A stretch of 64,000 nucleotides of DNA from JAJEBT01 sp965221485. GTDB taxonomy: Bacteria; Pseudomonadota; Alphaproteobacteria; MPNO01; UBA830. This document shows, one piece after another, positions 37,853 to 46,826 of the stretch. Where the stretch lies: NCBI GenBank assembly GCA_965221485.1, contig OZ244893.1:2666001-2730000 (forward strand), given 5' to 3'. Each line of letters opens with the position of its first letter. The stretch's first letter is position 1. Position numbers and translations under genes: made by a program. The notes under the pieces were generated by a model. The model had not been told where the DNA came from. It ran no database searches and saw only the letters and a program-made list of their open reading frames with translations.

Positions 37853-38913
37853 CGACACAGCAGAAGTCCCGGACCCACGACTCCTCTACCGAACGCGCCA
37901 AGCAGGATGCAATCCTCGATCCCCAGTTCTACACGACCGACTATAAGGCGATGGACCGGTTGGACCTCACACCGGTGCGCGCGGAATGGGACGAGCTGAT
38001 GGCAGAATTCGAGCGTGACTCCAACATCGATCATTTCGATCCCGGTTCGGAGTTCGAACGCAGCCTCGATACTATCCCGGAAGAGGCACGGAAGGAGTTT
38101 CTCGACTTCCTGATCAGCTCGATTACCTCCGAATTCTCGGGCTGCATCCTTTATTCCAACATCAGGAAGAATGTTTCAAACCCCGACATTGCCAGGCTCA
38201 TGGGTTATATGGCCCGGGATGAGTCCCGGCACGCGAATTTCATCAACCGGGCGCTGAAGGGCTTCGACATGGGAGTCGATCTGTCCCGCCTCACACGGGA
38301 AAAGAAATACAAGTTCTTCAAGCCCAAATTCATCTTCTATGCGACCTATCTCTCCGAAAAGATCGGCTATGCGCGCTATATCACGATTTTCCGTCAGCTC
38401 GAACGGCATCCGGACAAGCGGTTCCATCCGATCTACGAATACTTCGAACAGTGGTGCAATGACGAGTTCCGCCACGGAGAAGCATTCGCACTCCTGATGC
38501 GGGCAAACCCGCATTTGCTCAAGGGTCTCAACAAGCTGTGGATCCGTTTTTTCCTGCTTGCCGTATACGCGACGATGTATGTGCGCGACCATAAACGTCC
38601 GAAGCTGCATGCAGCGCTGGGTCTCGATCCCACCGAGTATGACCACACGGTCTTTCGCATTACCTCCGCCTGCTCCGAGCAGATTTTTCCATTGACCCTG
38701 GATACCGACCACACGGCATTCCGGGCAGGTATGGAGCGGTTGCGGCGCATCTCGGAAGCCTCGATGGCCGCAAGGCAAAGCAACAGACCGCTCGGGCGGC
38801 TGAAGCGGGCCGGCCTCGCTCTGGCGGCGGCCGCTACTTTCGTGCGGCTGTATCTGTTGCCAGTCAAGCGCAACGAACTGCCGGCGCAGGTGCGAATGGC
38901 GCCGGCCTGGTAG
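37849..38913 (+). CDS. acsF: Aerobic Mg-protoporphyrin IX monomethyl ester oxidative cyclase
   Basis: O2-dependent di-iron cyclase that forms ring E; 354 residues. Iron ligands are expected at E95 (T-S-E-F-S-G), D-E-S-R-H at 124-128 and N-D-E-F-R-H at 204-209. Its presence, with no bchE in the window, means the cluster itself supplies only the oxygen-requiring cyclase. A bchE elsewhere in the genome cannot be excluded. Confidence 0.96.
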   Translation: MTTQQKSRTHDSSTERAKQDAILDPQFYTTDYKAMDRLDLTPVRAEWDELMAEFERDSNIDHFDPGSEFERSLDTIPEEARKEFLDFLISSITSEFSGCILYSNIRKNVSNPDIARLMGYMARDESRHANFINRALKGFDMGVDLSRLTREKKYKFFKPKFIFYATYLSEKIGYARYITIFRQLERHPDKRFHPIYEYFEQWCNDEFRHGEAFALLMRANPHLLKGLNKLWIRFFLLAVYATMYVRDHKRPKLHAALGLDPTEYDHTVFRITSACSEQIFPLTLDTDHTAFRAGMERLRRISEASMAARQSNRPLGRLKRAGLALAAAATFVRLYLLPVKRNELPAQVRMAPAW

Positions 38914-38939
38914 CGGGTACGAACCGGAGTTCGGGACCG

Positions 38940-39764
38940 ATGTATGAATACGGCCTTCCCGCCCTGTTTGCCGTGGGCATCTGGTGGTTCAGTACAGGGG
39001 CGATCCTGTTCCTTGTCGGGCTGCCCCGCCGCACTTACCGGGCATGCCTCGCCGTAGCGTCGGTCCTGTCAGCCGCGTCACTCTACGGTCTGGCAGCAAC
39101 CGCGCATGACCCGTCGGTCACCGGAGCCTATCTCGCGTTCGGGTGCGGCATACTGGTCTGGGGATGGCACGAAATCGCCTTTCTGACAGGTGCGGTCACC
39201 GGACCGAACATCAAGCCTGCGCTCCAGGAGACGACGGGCTGGCGGCGCTTCTGCAATGCGCTGCTCGCCATTCTCTATCACGAGCTGGCGATTCTGGCGA
39301 CGGCCGGGATGGTGCTGGCGCTCACCTGGGGAGGAATCAACCAGGTCGGAGCCTGGACCTTCATGATTCTCTGGTTGATGCGCCTGAGCGCAAAGCTGAA
39401 CCTGTTTTTCGGGGTGCCAAATGTCCCGGACGAGTTTCTGCCCGCGCATCTTGCCTATCTCAAGAGCCATTTCCGACGCCGGCCCACAAACCTGTTTCTG
39501 CCGTTCTCTCTCGGTGTGTCCGCCGTTATCACCGCGTTGCTGGTTGCAAACATCCTTGCACCGGCAGCCAGCGGTTTTGAGGCGGTTTCGGGGACCCTGC
39601 TGGCAACCCTGCTTGTTCTCGCGGTACTGGAACACTGCTTTTTCGTGATTCCGGTTCCGGTCGCGGAAATCTGGAGCTGGGGCCTGCGTTCGCGAAACGG
39701 CGCAATTCAAAAATCACTGCCCGTGGCCGATCCGGCAAAGCGGGCCCGAACAACGCTAAGCTGA
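38940..39764 (+). CDS. puhE: Putative photosynthetic complex assembly protein 2, PuhE
   Basis: A 274-residue polytopic membrane protein, about seven hydrophobic segments. The signature W-G-W-H-E-I-A-F-L-T-G and the L-R-L-S-A-K-L-N-L-F-F-G-V-P-N segment identify PuhE. It modulates reaction-centre and LH1 amounts in R. capsulatus. It follows acsF by 26 nt and precedes hemA, the usual order. Confidence 0.9.
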   Translation: MYEYGLPALFAVGIWWFSTGAILFLVGLPRRTYRACLAVASVLSAASLYGLAATAHDPSVTGAYLAFGCGILVWGWHEIAFLTGAVTGPNIKPALQETTGWRRFCNALLAILYHELAILATAGMVLALTWGGINQVGAWTFMILWLMRLSAKLNLFFGVPNVPDEFLPAHLAYLKSHFRRRPTNLFLPFSLGVSAVITALLVANILAPAASGFEAVSGTLLATLLVLAVLEHCFFVIPVPVAEIWSWGLRSRNGAIQKSLPVADPAKRARTTLS

Positions 39765-39792
39765 CAATGCGACCTGTGGAGGAGTATCCTTG

Positions 39793-41001
39793 ATGTACGA
39801 AGAATTTTTCCAGCAGCAGATCGACGAACTGCACGAGGAAGGCCGCTATCGGGTGTTTGCCGATATCGAGCGAAAGGCAGGAAATTTCCCGAAAGCCACA
39901 TGGCACAAGGATGGCAGGGAGAGCGAGGTCACCGTCTGGTGTTCCAACGACTATCTGGGCATGGGCCAGAATGCCAACGTATTGCGGGCCATGCACGAGG
40001 CCATCGACCGGTGCGGCGCGGGCGCGGGCGGGACTCGCAACATTTCCGGGACAAACCACTTCCATGTCCTTCTCGAACAGGAGCTGTGTGACCTTCACGG
40101 GAAAGAAGCCGCACTTATCTTTACCTCCGGATATGTATCGAACCTGGCGGCCCTGTCCACCGTGGCGTCCAGGTTGCCCGACTGTATCGTGTTTTCTGAC
40201 GAACTGAACCACGCCTCAATGATCGACGGGATCAGACACTCCCGTGCCGAAAAACGCATCTTCAAACATAATGACGCCGACGACCTGGCACGGCTGTTGG
40301 CCGAGGCTGACCCCGACCGGGCAAAGTTGATTGCCTTCGAATCGGTCTACTCCATGGACGGAGATGTGGCACCGATTTCACGCTATTGTGATCTGGCCGA
40401 CCAGTACGGTGCCCTGACCTATCTGGACGAAGTGCATGCGGTTGGACTCTACGGACCGCGTGGCGGTGGCATCGCGGACCAGGAGGGACTGATGGACCGC
40501 GTGGACATTATCGAGGGTACGCTGGCCAAGGCGTTCGGGTGCATGGGGGGATATATCGCCGCTTCCACTGCGATTGTTGATTTCATTCGCAGTTATGCAC
40601 CGGCCTTCATCTTCACCACCGCATTGCCACCTTCCGTCGCCGCAGCGGCGACGACCAGCATCCGACATCTCAAGGTCAGCGAGATCGAAAGGCATCGCCA
40701 CAAGGCCGTGGTCGCCAAAGTGCGCCGACGTTTGTCCGACCATGGTATCAGACACATGGACAATCCCAGCCATATCGTGCCCGTCATGGTGGGTGATCCG
40801 GTGCTGTGCAAGAAAATGTCTGACGACCTGCTGGATGACTTCGGAGTCTATGTCCAACCCATCAACTACCCAACAGTCCCGCGCGGGACCGAGAGGCTGC
40901 GCATCACGCCGTCACCGTTTCACACCGATTCCGACATCGAGCACCTCGCGAAGTCGCTGTCGAAAATCTGGGACCGGATGGCGCTCAAGAGAGCGGCCTG
41001 A
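39793..41001 (+). CDS. hemA: 5-aminolevulinate synthase
   Basis: PLP enzyme of the C4 pathway condensing glycine and succinyl-CoA; 402 residues, characteristic of alphaproteobacteria. The PLP lysine is in G-T-L-A-K-A-F-G-C-M-G-G-Y; the N-terminal half has W-C-S-N-D-Y-L-G-M-G and G-A-G-A-G-G-T-R-N-I-S-G-T. GGAGGAGT ends 7 nt before ATG 39793. Placing it at the end of the bch-puh operon ties tetrapyrrole supply to pigment synthesis. Confidence 0.97.
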   Translation: MYEEFFQQQIDELHEEGRYRVFADIERKAGNFPKATWHKDGRESEVTVWCSNDYLGMGQNANVLRAMHEAIDRCGAGAGGTRNISGTNHFHVLLEQELCDLHGKEAALIFTSGYVSNLAALSTVASRLPDCIVFSDELNHASMIDGIRHSRAEKRIFKHNDADDLARLLAEADPDRAKLIAFESVYSMDGDVAPISRYCDLADQYGALTYLDEVHAVGLYGPRGGGIADQEGLMDRVDIIEGTLAKAFGCMGGYIAASTAIVDFIRSYAPAFIFTTALPPSVAAAATTSIRHLKVSEIERHRHKAVVAKVRRRLSDHGIRHMDNPSHIVPVMVGDPVLCKKMSDDLLDDFGVYVQPINYPTVPRGTERLRITPSPFHTDSDIEHLAKSLSKIWDRMALKRAA

Positions 41002-41065
41002 CCGGCGGGTGCAGGGTCTCGTTCCAATGCTGTCGGTCGGAAGAAATGAACCGATCGAAAAAAAG

Positions 41066-41144
41066 GCTTGACAGACACGACCGTTCGGGCTCCGGACTTG
41101 TGTCCGCGATTGATTACGTGCTAGAGGGGCACAATGATCAATCG
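41066..41144 (+). promoter_or_regulatory. Candidate ppsR2 control region
   Basis: It contains TTGACA (41066-41071) without a good -10, a one-mismatch PpsR box TGT-N12-ACG (41101-41118), and an 8-bp inverted repeat CGATTGAT...ATCAATCG (41107-41114 and 41137-41144) with a 22-bp spacer. The box and the first arm overlap. Confidence 0.4.
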
Positions 41145-41236
41145 CTTCAGATTCGTCCGGCTTGGAAAGGGTGGACGGACATCGGCCCTCGCACCCTGTG
41201 CCAGTGGCCAATCCGCTGCGTGCTTGATGACCGCGT

Positions 41237-42622
41237 ATGAACGAGGATAACGGTTCTGCAATGAACTCACCTGTGCCAGACATTACATTGCGGCTCGATG
41301 CGGCAGGCATCATAGAGGATGTCAAGCTGTCCGGTTCTCTCAGCAACCGGAGCGCGGCAGACTGGATTGGACGTCCCTGGTCCGAAACTGTCCTTCTTGA
41401 AAGCGGGGCCAAGGTCCAACGGATGATTGATGACGCCCGGGACAATGGCTATTCGTCATTTCGCCAGATCACCCAGGTCTTCGAGGAAGGAACCGAACTT
41501 CCTTTCGAATTTACCGCAATCCAGCCCTCGGGCAGCACCGGCCTCATTGCACTCGGCAAGAATCTGCAATTTGTTGCAGAACTGCAGTCCCGCCTTATGT
41601 CCGCACAGCGGGCCATGGAGCAGGAATACTGGAAGCTCCGCCATATTGAAACCCGATATCGAATGCTCTTCGACGCGTCCGGCGAAGCGGTTGTCCTGAT
41701 CAGGGCCGCCAACATGGAGATTGTCGAGATCAACCCTGCCGGACGAAGTCTCCTGGGTCATGCGGGTCCCGGTCAGTCATTTCTTGACAGTGTTCCGTCC
41801 AGTGAACGAGACGCCGTTCAGACGATGTTCCAGCGTGCGAGCGAATACGGCCACGCGCCGGCCTTGCTGGTCCGCACCGGCTCTGCGCAATGGGTCATCA
41901 AGGCCACCCTGATCACGGCAGAGGCCGGTCCGCTATTCATGACACGACTCTCCGAGATCGGCGGTCCAAGCCAACCCTTCGATACCGGCTCCGACATGCT
42001 GGTTGAAAGCCTCGTCGACCGGTTGCCTGACGGTTTCGTTGTGATCGAGACTGACGGAAAAATCACCAGATCCAACAACGCTTTTCTGGAGATGGTTCAG
42101 GCCGGAGCGATGACAAGCGTGATCGGTGCGGATATTCGTCAGTGGCTGGGCCGCCCCGGCGCAGACTTGCGAGTCCTTCTCGAACAGGTCAGGGCCCACC
42201 GCGTGGTGGGACTCTTCCCCACCCGGATCAGCGGCCGGCACGGTGTCTCCCGCGATGTCGAAATCTCCGCAGGCGGTGACCGAAACCACAACCCGGAGCG
42301 GGTCGCGCTCATCATCCGCGATGTGGGTCAGAGGCTGACAGCCCCGGTAACCGATCCTGCTCCGTCCACCGCCTCGCCCGACACTATCGACGCAATCGGG
42401 CGACGGTCCTTACGGGAACTGATCAACGACGCGGTAGGCAAGGTGGAAAGGCAAAGTATCCTCTCTGCTCTTGAACTGACACGCGGCAACCGATCTGCGG
42501 CAGCGGAATTGCTCGGGGTCAGCCGTCAGGGCCTGTACTCGAAGATGAACCGCCATAACCTCGAGGATACGCGACCAGGTTCGCGTCGACCGGGACGCTC
42601 GGACGAATCGGGCACTACCTGA
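41237..42622 (+). CDS. ppsR2: Second PpsR-family regulator, cysteine-free
   Basis: A 461-residue paralogue of the ppsR product at 22.9 kb with the same layout: N-terminal domain, linker (S-R-L-M-S-A-Q-R-A-M-E-Q-E), PAS domains around 140-245 and 255-370, Fis-type HTH near 405-440 (N-R-S-A-A-A-E-L-L-G-V-S-R-Q-G-L-Y). It has no cysteine at all, so no disulfide switch is possible. A 19-residue polar tail follows the HTH. It lies 22 nt upstream of bphP, as in Bradyrhizobium and Rhodopseudomonas clusters where such a PpsR acts with a bacteriophytochrome. The ribosome site is weak; M9 (41261) is an alternative start. Confidence 0.93.
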   Translation: MNEDNGSAMNSPVPDITLRLDAAGIIEDVKLSGSLSNRSAADWIGRPWSETVLLESGAKVQRMIDDARDNGYSSFRQITQVFEEGTELPFEFTAIQPSGSTGLIALGKNLQFVAELQSRLMSAQRAMEQEYWKLRHIETRYRMLFDASGEAVVLIRAANMEIVEINPAGRSLLGHAGPGQSFLDSVPSSERDAVQTMFQRASEYGHAPALLVRTGSAQWVIKATLITAEAGPLFMTRLSEIGGPSQPFDTGSDMLVESLVDRLPDGFVVIETDGKITRSNNAFLEMVQAGAMTSVIGADIRQWLGRPGADLRVLLEQVRAHRVVGLFPTRISGRHGVSRDVEISAGGDRNHNPERVALIIRDVGQRLTAPVTDPAPSTASPDTIDAIGRRSLRELINDAVGKVERQSILSALELTRGNRSAAAELLGVSRQGLYSKMNRHNLEDTRPGSRRPGRSDESGTT

Positions 42623-42644
42623 CCGGGGAACCGGACGTTCCAAA

Positions 42645-44861
42645 ATGTCCACCACAAACCCCGCAACCCCGGAATTCGGCAAGGCCGATCTCTCCAACTG
42701 CGAGAAGGAGCCAATTCACCTTGCCGGGTCAATCCAGCCCCATGGTGCGCTGATTGCCGTCGATGAAGACAGCATGAAAGTGGTCATGGCGAGCGAGAAT
42801 GCGGGCGTTTTTCTCGGCGTTGCAGACGATATTGTTGGTCGACAGGTCGGGGATCTTCCCGGCACTCTGGTCGAACGCCTGGACCGGCACCTGAGAGGCG
42901 AACTCTACCCCGTATCCCCCGCGTTTCACTGCAAGGTCGGCAAGAACGCGGACGGATTCGATGCGACAATTCACCGCCCCTCTGAGGGGACCGTCGTTAT
43001 CGAGTTCGAAAGGGCTGAAGAAAGCGTCGACGCGACGGAAAAGCTCGAGGGAATCCTGCGGCGCATACAGGTCGCATCGTCGCTTCCCGAACTGTGCGAC
43101 GAAGTTGCGGTAATCTACAAGGAAACGACGGGCTTCGATCGAGTGATGGTCTATCGCTTCGATGACAAGGGGCACGGCGAGGTTTTTTCCGAGCGCAAGG
43201 AACCGGATCTCGAATCGTTCCTGGGAAACCGGTATCCAGCTTCTGATATCCCGCAGATCGCCCGGAAACTTTATCTTCTCAACCGGGTTCGAGTGCTCGT
43301 CGATGTGGATTACGAACCGGTTCCGGTTCACCCGCGTGTGCTGCCGAATTCGGGTGAAGAGCTCGACATGTCGCTATGCGCGCTCCGCAGCATGTCTCCG
43401 ATCCATATCCAATACCTGAAGAACATGGGAGTTGCCAGCACTCTCGTCAGCTCGCTGGTCGTAGGCGGCGAGCTGTGGGGGCTGATCGCCTGTCACAATT
43501 ACCGTCCGATGAAGGTGCCCTACGACCTCCGGACCATTTGTGAACTGATCGCTGAATCCGTAGGGACCCGAATTGCAGCACTGCAGGGTTTCGACCAGGC
43601 CGAAGCCCTGCTTTCTGTACGCCGTCTCGAGCAGCATCTGGCAGAGTCGGTGTCGCGAGAAGGGGACTGGAGATCAGCGCTGTTCGATTCCAGCCAGTCC
43701 TTGCTGAAACCGCTTGACGCCTCAGGGGCGGTCTTGCTGTTTGAGGGCCAGGTCCTGACGATCGGCGACGTGCCAAGCACATATGAGATCAGGCGCCTGG
43801 GTGCGTGGCTGGATGCGCAGCCAAGGCAGGATGTTTTTGCAACATCCTCGCTTGCCGGGGATCATCCCGAGTTCGGGAATCTGACGGCCGTCGCCAGCGG
43901 CCTCCTTGCCGTTCCCATATCCCAGGCCACAGGCGAATATCTGATCTGGCTGCGCCCGGAACGCGTGCAAACCGTGATCTGGGGCGGCGACCCGTTCAAA
44001 CCATTCGAGATAGGGGAATCGCCGGATGATCTGTCTCCACGCCGGTCTTTCGCCAAATGGCACCAGCTGGTCGAGGGAACATCCGACAGCTGGAGTGACA
44101 AGGACCTGACGGCCGCCAGGCTGATTGCGACATCTGTGTCCGATGTCATAGTCCAGTTCCGGTCGGTCCAGATGCTGCTGGCAGAAGATCAGCTGAGAGA
44201 GGTTTCCAAACAGCTCGCGATTTCATCCCAACCAATGATTGTTGCAGATGAAAAGCAGGACATCATACAAAGCAACGGTGCGTTCGAGCGCCTGATCGGG
44301 CAACAGCTGGGTGAGCGCCGCTCATTGCATGATCTGGCCGATCTCTTCGAGAATGATCAGGAAGTCCGCAGGAAATTGAACGGGCTCACGAATTTCGGAC
44401 GCAAGTGGGTAAGCGAAGTCAACATCAAGGGCAAGGACGACACCGCTGTTCCGGTAGTGGTGAGAGCGGATACGGTTTTTGTCGGCAACCGCTTGCTGGG
44501 TTATGTATTCCACTTTACTGATCTCACCCAAAGCCGGGAGGCGGAGGCGGCTCGCCGCCAATTCCAGCAAATCATCAGCGCCGACCGCCGACTGGCCAGG
44601 CTTGAGTTCGGGGTGTCTTCATCAGTTCTCTACCGGAATCTTCTGACGACCATCATCAGCAACGCCCAGCTGGCGGCACTTGAAATCACGGACGATGTCG
44701 ATGTCGACCGGATCCCGGAGCGACTGGACCACATTCGTCACTCCGCAGAACGGTCGGCCAAGCTCCTGGAGCATGCGATCTGGCACTCGCGGGATGACAA
44801 GCCAGGTATGGATGACGTCGAGATAGCGGAACGATCCCCTCGCAGCGTTCGTCGGGACTGA
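42645..44861 (+). CDS. bphP: Bacteriophytochrome with non-kinase output
   Basis: Biliverdin-binding red/far-red photoreceptor, 738 residues. C19 in L-S-N-C-E-K-E-P-I-H is the chromophore-attachment cysteine. PAS (20-120), GAF (about 135-300, P-A-S-D-I-P) and PHY with tongue motif P-R-R-S-F-A-K-W near 465 are intact. A PAS domain (about 515-625) and a short helical hairpin (650-715) resembling a histidine-kinase dimerisation domain follow. The phospho-acceptor His is missing there and no ATPase domain exists, so signalling is probably by protein contact, plausibly with PpsR2. Confidence 0.95.
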   Translation: MSTTNPATPEFGKADLSNCEKEPIHLAGSIQPHGALIAVDEDSMKVVMASENAGVFLGVADDIVGRQVGDLPGTLVERLDRHLRGELYPVSPAFHCKVGKNADGFDATIHRPSEGTVVIEFERAEESVDATEKLEGILRRIQVASSLPELCDEVAVIYKETTGFDRVMVYRFDDKGHGEVFSERKEPDLESFLGNRYPASDIPQIARKLYLLNRVRVLVDVDYEPVPVHPRVLPNSGEELDMSLCALRSMSPIHIQYLKNMGVASTLVSSLVVGGELWGLIACHNYRPMKVPYDLRTICELIAESVGTRIAALQGFDQAEALLSVRRLEQHLAESVSREGDWRSALFDSSQSLLKPLDASGAVLLFEGQVLTIGDVPSTYEIRRLGAWLDAQPRQDVFATSSLAGDHPEFGNLTAVASGLLAVPISQATGEYLIWLRPERVQTVIWGGDPFKPFEIGESPDDLSPRRSFAKWHQLVEGTSDSWSDKDLTAARLIATSVSDVIVQFRSVQMLLAEDQLREVSKQLAISSQPMIVADEKQDIIQSNGAFERLIGQQLGERRSLHDLADLFENDQEVRRKLNGLTNFGRKWVSEVNIKGKDDTAVPVVVRADTVFVGNRLLGYVFHFTDLTQSREAEAARRQFQQIISADRRLARLEFGVSSSVLYRNLLTTIISNAQLAALEITDDVDVDRIPERLDHIRHSAERSAKLLEHAIWHSRDDKPGMDDVEIAERSPRSVRRD

Positions 44862-44876
44862 AGTCAATCCGCGATG

Positions 44877-44908
44877 CAGACCGTTCCCGCGGCGGCGCAG
44901 CCGGTCTG
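44877..44908. terminator. Hairpin between convergent bphP and bphO
   Basis: A 7-bp stem CAGACCG/CGGTCTG encloses an 18-nt GC-rich loop shortly after the bphP stop. No T-run follows on the bphP side, so termination strength is uncertain. Confidence 0.4.
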
Positions 44909-45002
44909 TCCGGGAACATCACACGCGAGGCTCCGGTACAATCCGGCGAAACATCCCGGGCGAAATGACTTTGGGCCCCTTGTCCGAAGAGCCGGAGTCA
45001 GA

Positions 45003-45671
45003 TCACCGTGCCTGAACCCCGTGACCCGTCCTGCCTGTTGTCAGATCCACTTCTACTGACAGGTCAATGTTCAGTTGGAACGCCTGTATCGTCTCTTCGA
45101 TCGCGCGCATTTCGTCCACGCCCTTCGACCCTGCATGATCAAACTGCCGCCGATACTGCTTCGCAAAGCCTGAAACATCAGGGATTTCGCGATAGGAAAA
45201 GAATCGCAGCGCATCGCAACCGATGCCCATTCTTTCCTGCAACTGACGCCTCACCACCTGGCCGCCATTGATGTCGCCAAGATACCGGGTATAGGCATGG
45301 GCCAGGAGGGCGCTCGCATTATCGGCCACGGCCACAATCCGGTCAGCGTATCGTCTGGCCGAGGGAAGGATCGGCAGGGTTGTCGCCCATTCGGGGCCCG
45401 CGAGTGTCTTCAGGTCGTGCCGGGCGGCACCGGTGCGGTAGAGCCGGGTGTCGCGGATCTCGGCAATCACCGGATCGGCCTGCCGGGTGTCAAGTGCGTG
45501 CTCGAGATTGGCATATACCGCACAAAGATTTCGAAGAAACAGCGCGTATCCGGGGAGATCAGCCTCGCCCCTGAGAATCCTGCTTACAAAACCCGACCGC
45601 TCCGCCCGCGCATGCGCTTCACTGGCTGCTTCCTTCAGTCGATCGGCGATCATGAATGGGCTTTCCCTCAA
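45003..45671 (-). CDS. bphO: Heme oxygenase (biliverdin-forming)
   Basis: Opens heme to biliverdin, the chromophore of the adjacent bacteriophytochrome. 222 residues (216 if ATG 45653 is used). The proximal-His helix is seen in A-A-S-E-A-H-A-R-A-E-R, and the distal helix in Y-T-R-Y-L-G-D-I-N-G-G-Q. It is convergent with bphP and on the same strand as puf, starting 145 nt after pufM, just past the folded element at 45677-45800. Confidence 0.93.
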   Translation of the reverse strand: MRESPFMIADRLKEAASEAHARAERSGFVSRILRGEADLPGYALFLRNLCAVYANLEHALDTRQADPVIAEIRDTRLYRTGAARHDLKTLAGPEWATTLPILPSARRYADRIVAVADNASALLAHAYTRYLGDINGGQVVRRQLQERMGIGCDALRFFSYREIPDVSGFAKQYRRQFDHAGSKGVDEMRAIEETIQAFQLNIDLSVEVDLTTGRTGHGVQAR

Positions 45672-45676
45672 AAAAA

Positions 45677-45800
45677 CCGCACTCGACGCAACCGGTGAGT
45701 GGCGGTGCGAAGATCAGGACCGCCATAGCCAGTGTGTCTGGACCGCTCCGGTACAGGGCAACATTGTTCCGGTCAGTATGCGATCTTGCGTCGAGTGCGG
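45677..45800 (-). ncRNA. Large folded element downstream of pufM (3' UTR structure or terminator)
   Basis: A perfect 15-bp inverted repeat (45786-45800 with 45677-45691) starts 16 nt after the pufM stop. It encloses 94 nt that can form further stems: GACCG/CGGTC, CCAG/CTGG and GGCGGT/ACCGCC. On the transcribed strand the last arm is followed directly by seven T's. It resembles a branched 3' UTR structure ending in an intrinsic terminator, or a processed small RNA. No protein frame spans it. Confidence 0.6.
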
Positions 45801-45816
45801 AAAGAGGTAAAGCGAT

Positions 45817-46782
45817 TCATTCTCCGAATAACGGGTTTTCTGTTGAACTCGGGAATTCCCTGGGCTCGGGCGCGAAGTCGTGAAGCTGGGCCCACTCGTA
45901 CCAGTTGTCGACCACAGTCCCGGTCAGCAATATTCCGATTCCGCCCGTCAACGTGCAGAGCACGGCACACCACCAGGCCCAACGGTGAATGGATTCCATT
46001 GTGGCGTTGAACCCCATCGTCCAGCGCCAGAACAGACCCGCCCGTTCCGCGGCCGTTCCCCGATCCGTAATCTGCTCGATTTCCCGCTCGCCGCCAAAAC
46101 GGCTCACGGCCAGAATGGTTGCGCCATGCATGGCAAACAGCAAGGCCGAACCATAGAGAAAGGCTATGGAGAGCGCATGGAACGGATTGTAGAAGAGGTT
46201 CCCGTAGATCAGCGAAAAGTTGTTGGTCCAGTCCAGGTGGGTAAAGATCCCGAACGGGACGGCTTCGCTCCATTGGCCCATCATGACCGGCCGAATGAAC
46301 CCAAGCACAAGATAAAGCCAGATCGCCGACGCGAATGCCCAGGCAACGTGTGTTCCCAGTCCGAGCTTGCGCGCGCGGCGATACGTCCGGACCCACCACA
46401 GAATGATCGAGGCCGTCAGGAAGAATCCGGCCATCAACCACCACCCGCCCTCGTTCAGGGGCGGAATCCGAAGTCCATATTCTTCCGCGGGAGGGTCAAG
46501 GGTGAGCCAGGGAAGCAATCCGACAAACTTGAAGGGGTCCCAGTCGACGGACGCCCACATGTTGAGACCGATGATCTCGATGGCGATAAAGCCGAACACC
46601 AGTGAAATGAAACCGGTATAGCCGAGATAAACGGGACCAATCTGCGCATTACCGATCTTGCCCAGCCAATAGGAAAAAAAGCCCTTGCCGGATCGATCGA
46701 AGTCTCCCCGTGGCAGAGGGATACCGGTCTCCACCGGACCCACGACCTGTACCCGGGTGAAGATGTTTTGATAGCTTGCCAT
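45817..46782 (-). CDS. pufM: Photosynthetic reaction centre M subunit
   Basis: Core pigment-binding subunit, 321 residues with five membrane helices. Family stretches include W-A-S-V-D-W-D-P, F-S-L-I-Y-G-N-L-F-Y-N-P-F-H and A-M-H-G-A-T-I-L-A-V-S-R-F-G-G-E-R-E, containing bacteriochlorophyll and iron ligand histidines and the iron-ligand glutamate. It follows pufL by 44 nt. No pufC follows, so the reaction centre lacks the attached tetrahaem cytochrome unless that is encoded elsewhere. Confidence 0.97.
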   Translation of the reverse strand: MASYQNIFTRVQVVGPVETGIPLPRGDFDRSGKGFFSYWLGKIGNAQIGPVYLGYTGFISLVFGFIAIEIIGLNMWASVDWDPFKFVGLLPWLTLDPPAEEYGLRIPPLNEGGWWLMAGFFLTASIILWWVRTYRRARKLGLGTHVAWAFASAIWLYLVLGFIRPVMMGQWSEAVPFGIFTHLDWTNNFSLIYGNLFYNPFHALSIAFLYGSALLFAMHGATILAVSRFGGEREIEQITDRGTAAERAGLFWRWTMGFNATMESIHRWAWWCAVLCTLTGGIGILLTGTVVDNWYEWAQLHDFAPEPREFPSSTENPLFGE

Positions 46783-46826
46783 GTCGAAGCTTCCCTCTAT
46801 CTAGCCTTGAATCGCCGAATGTGCCT

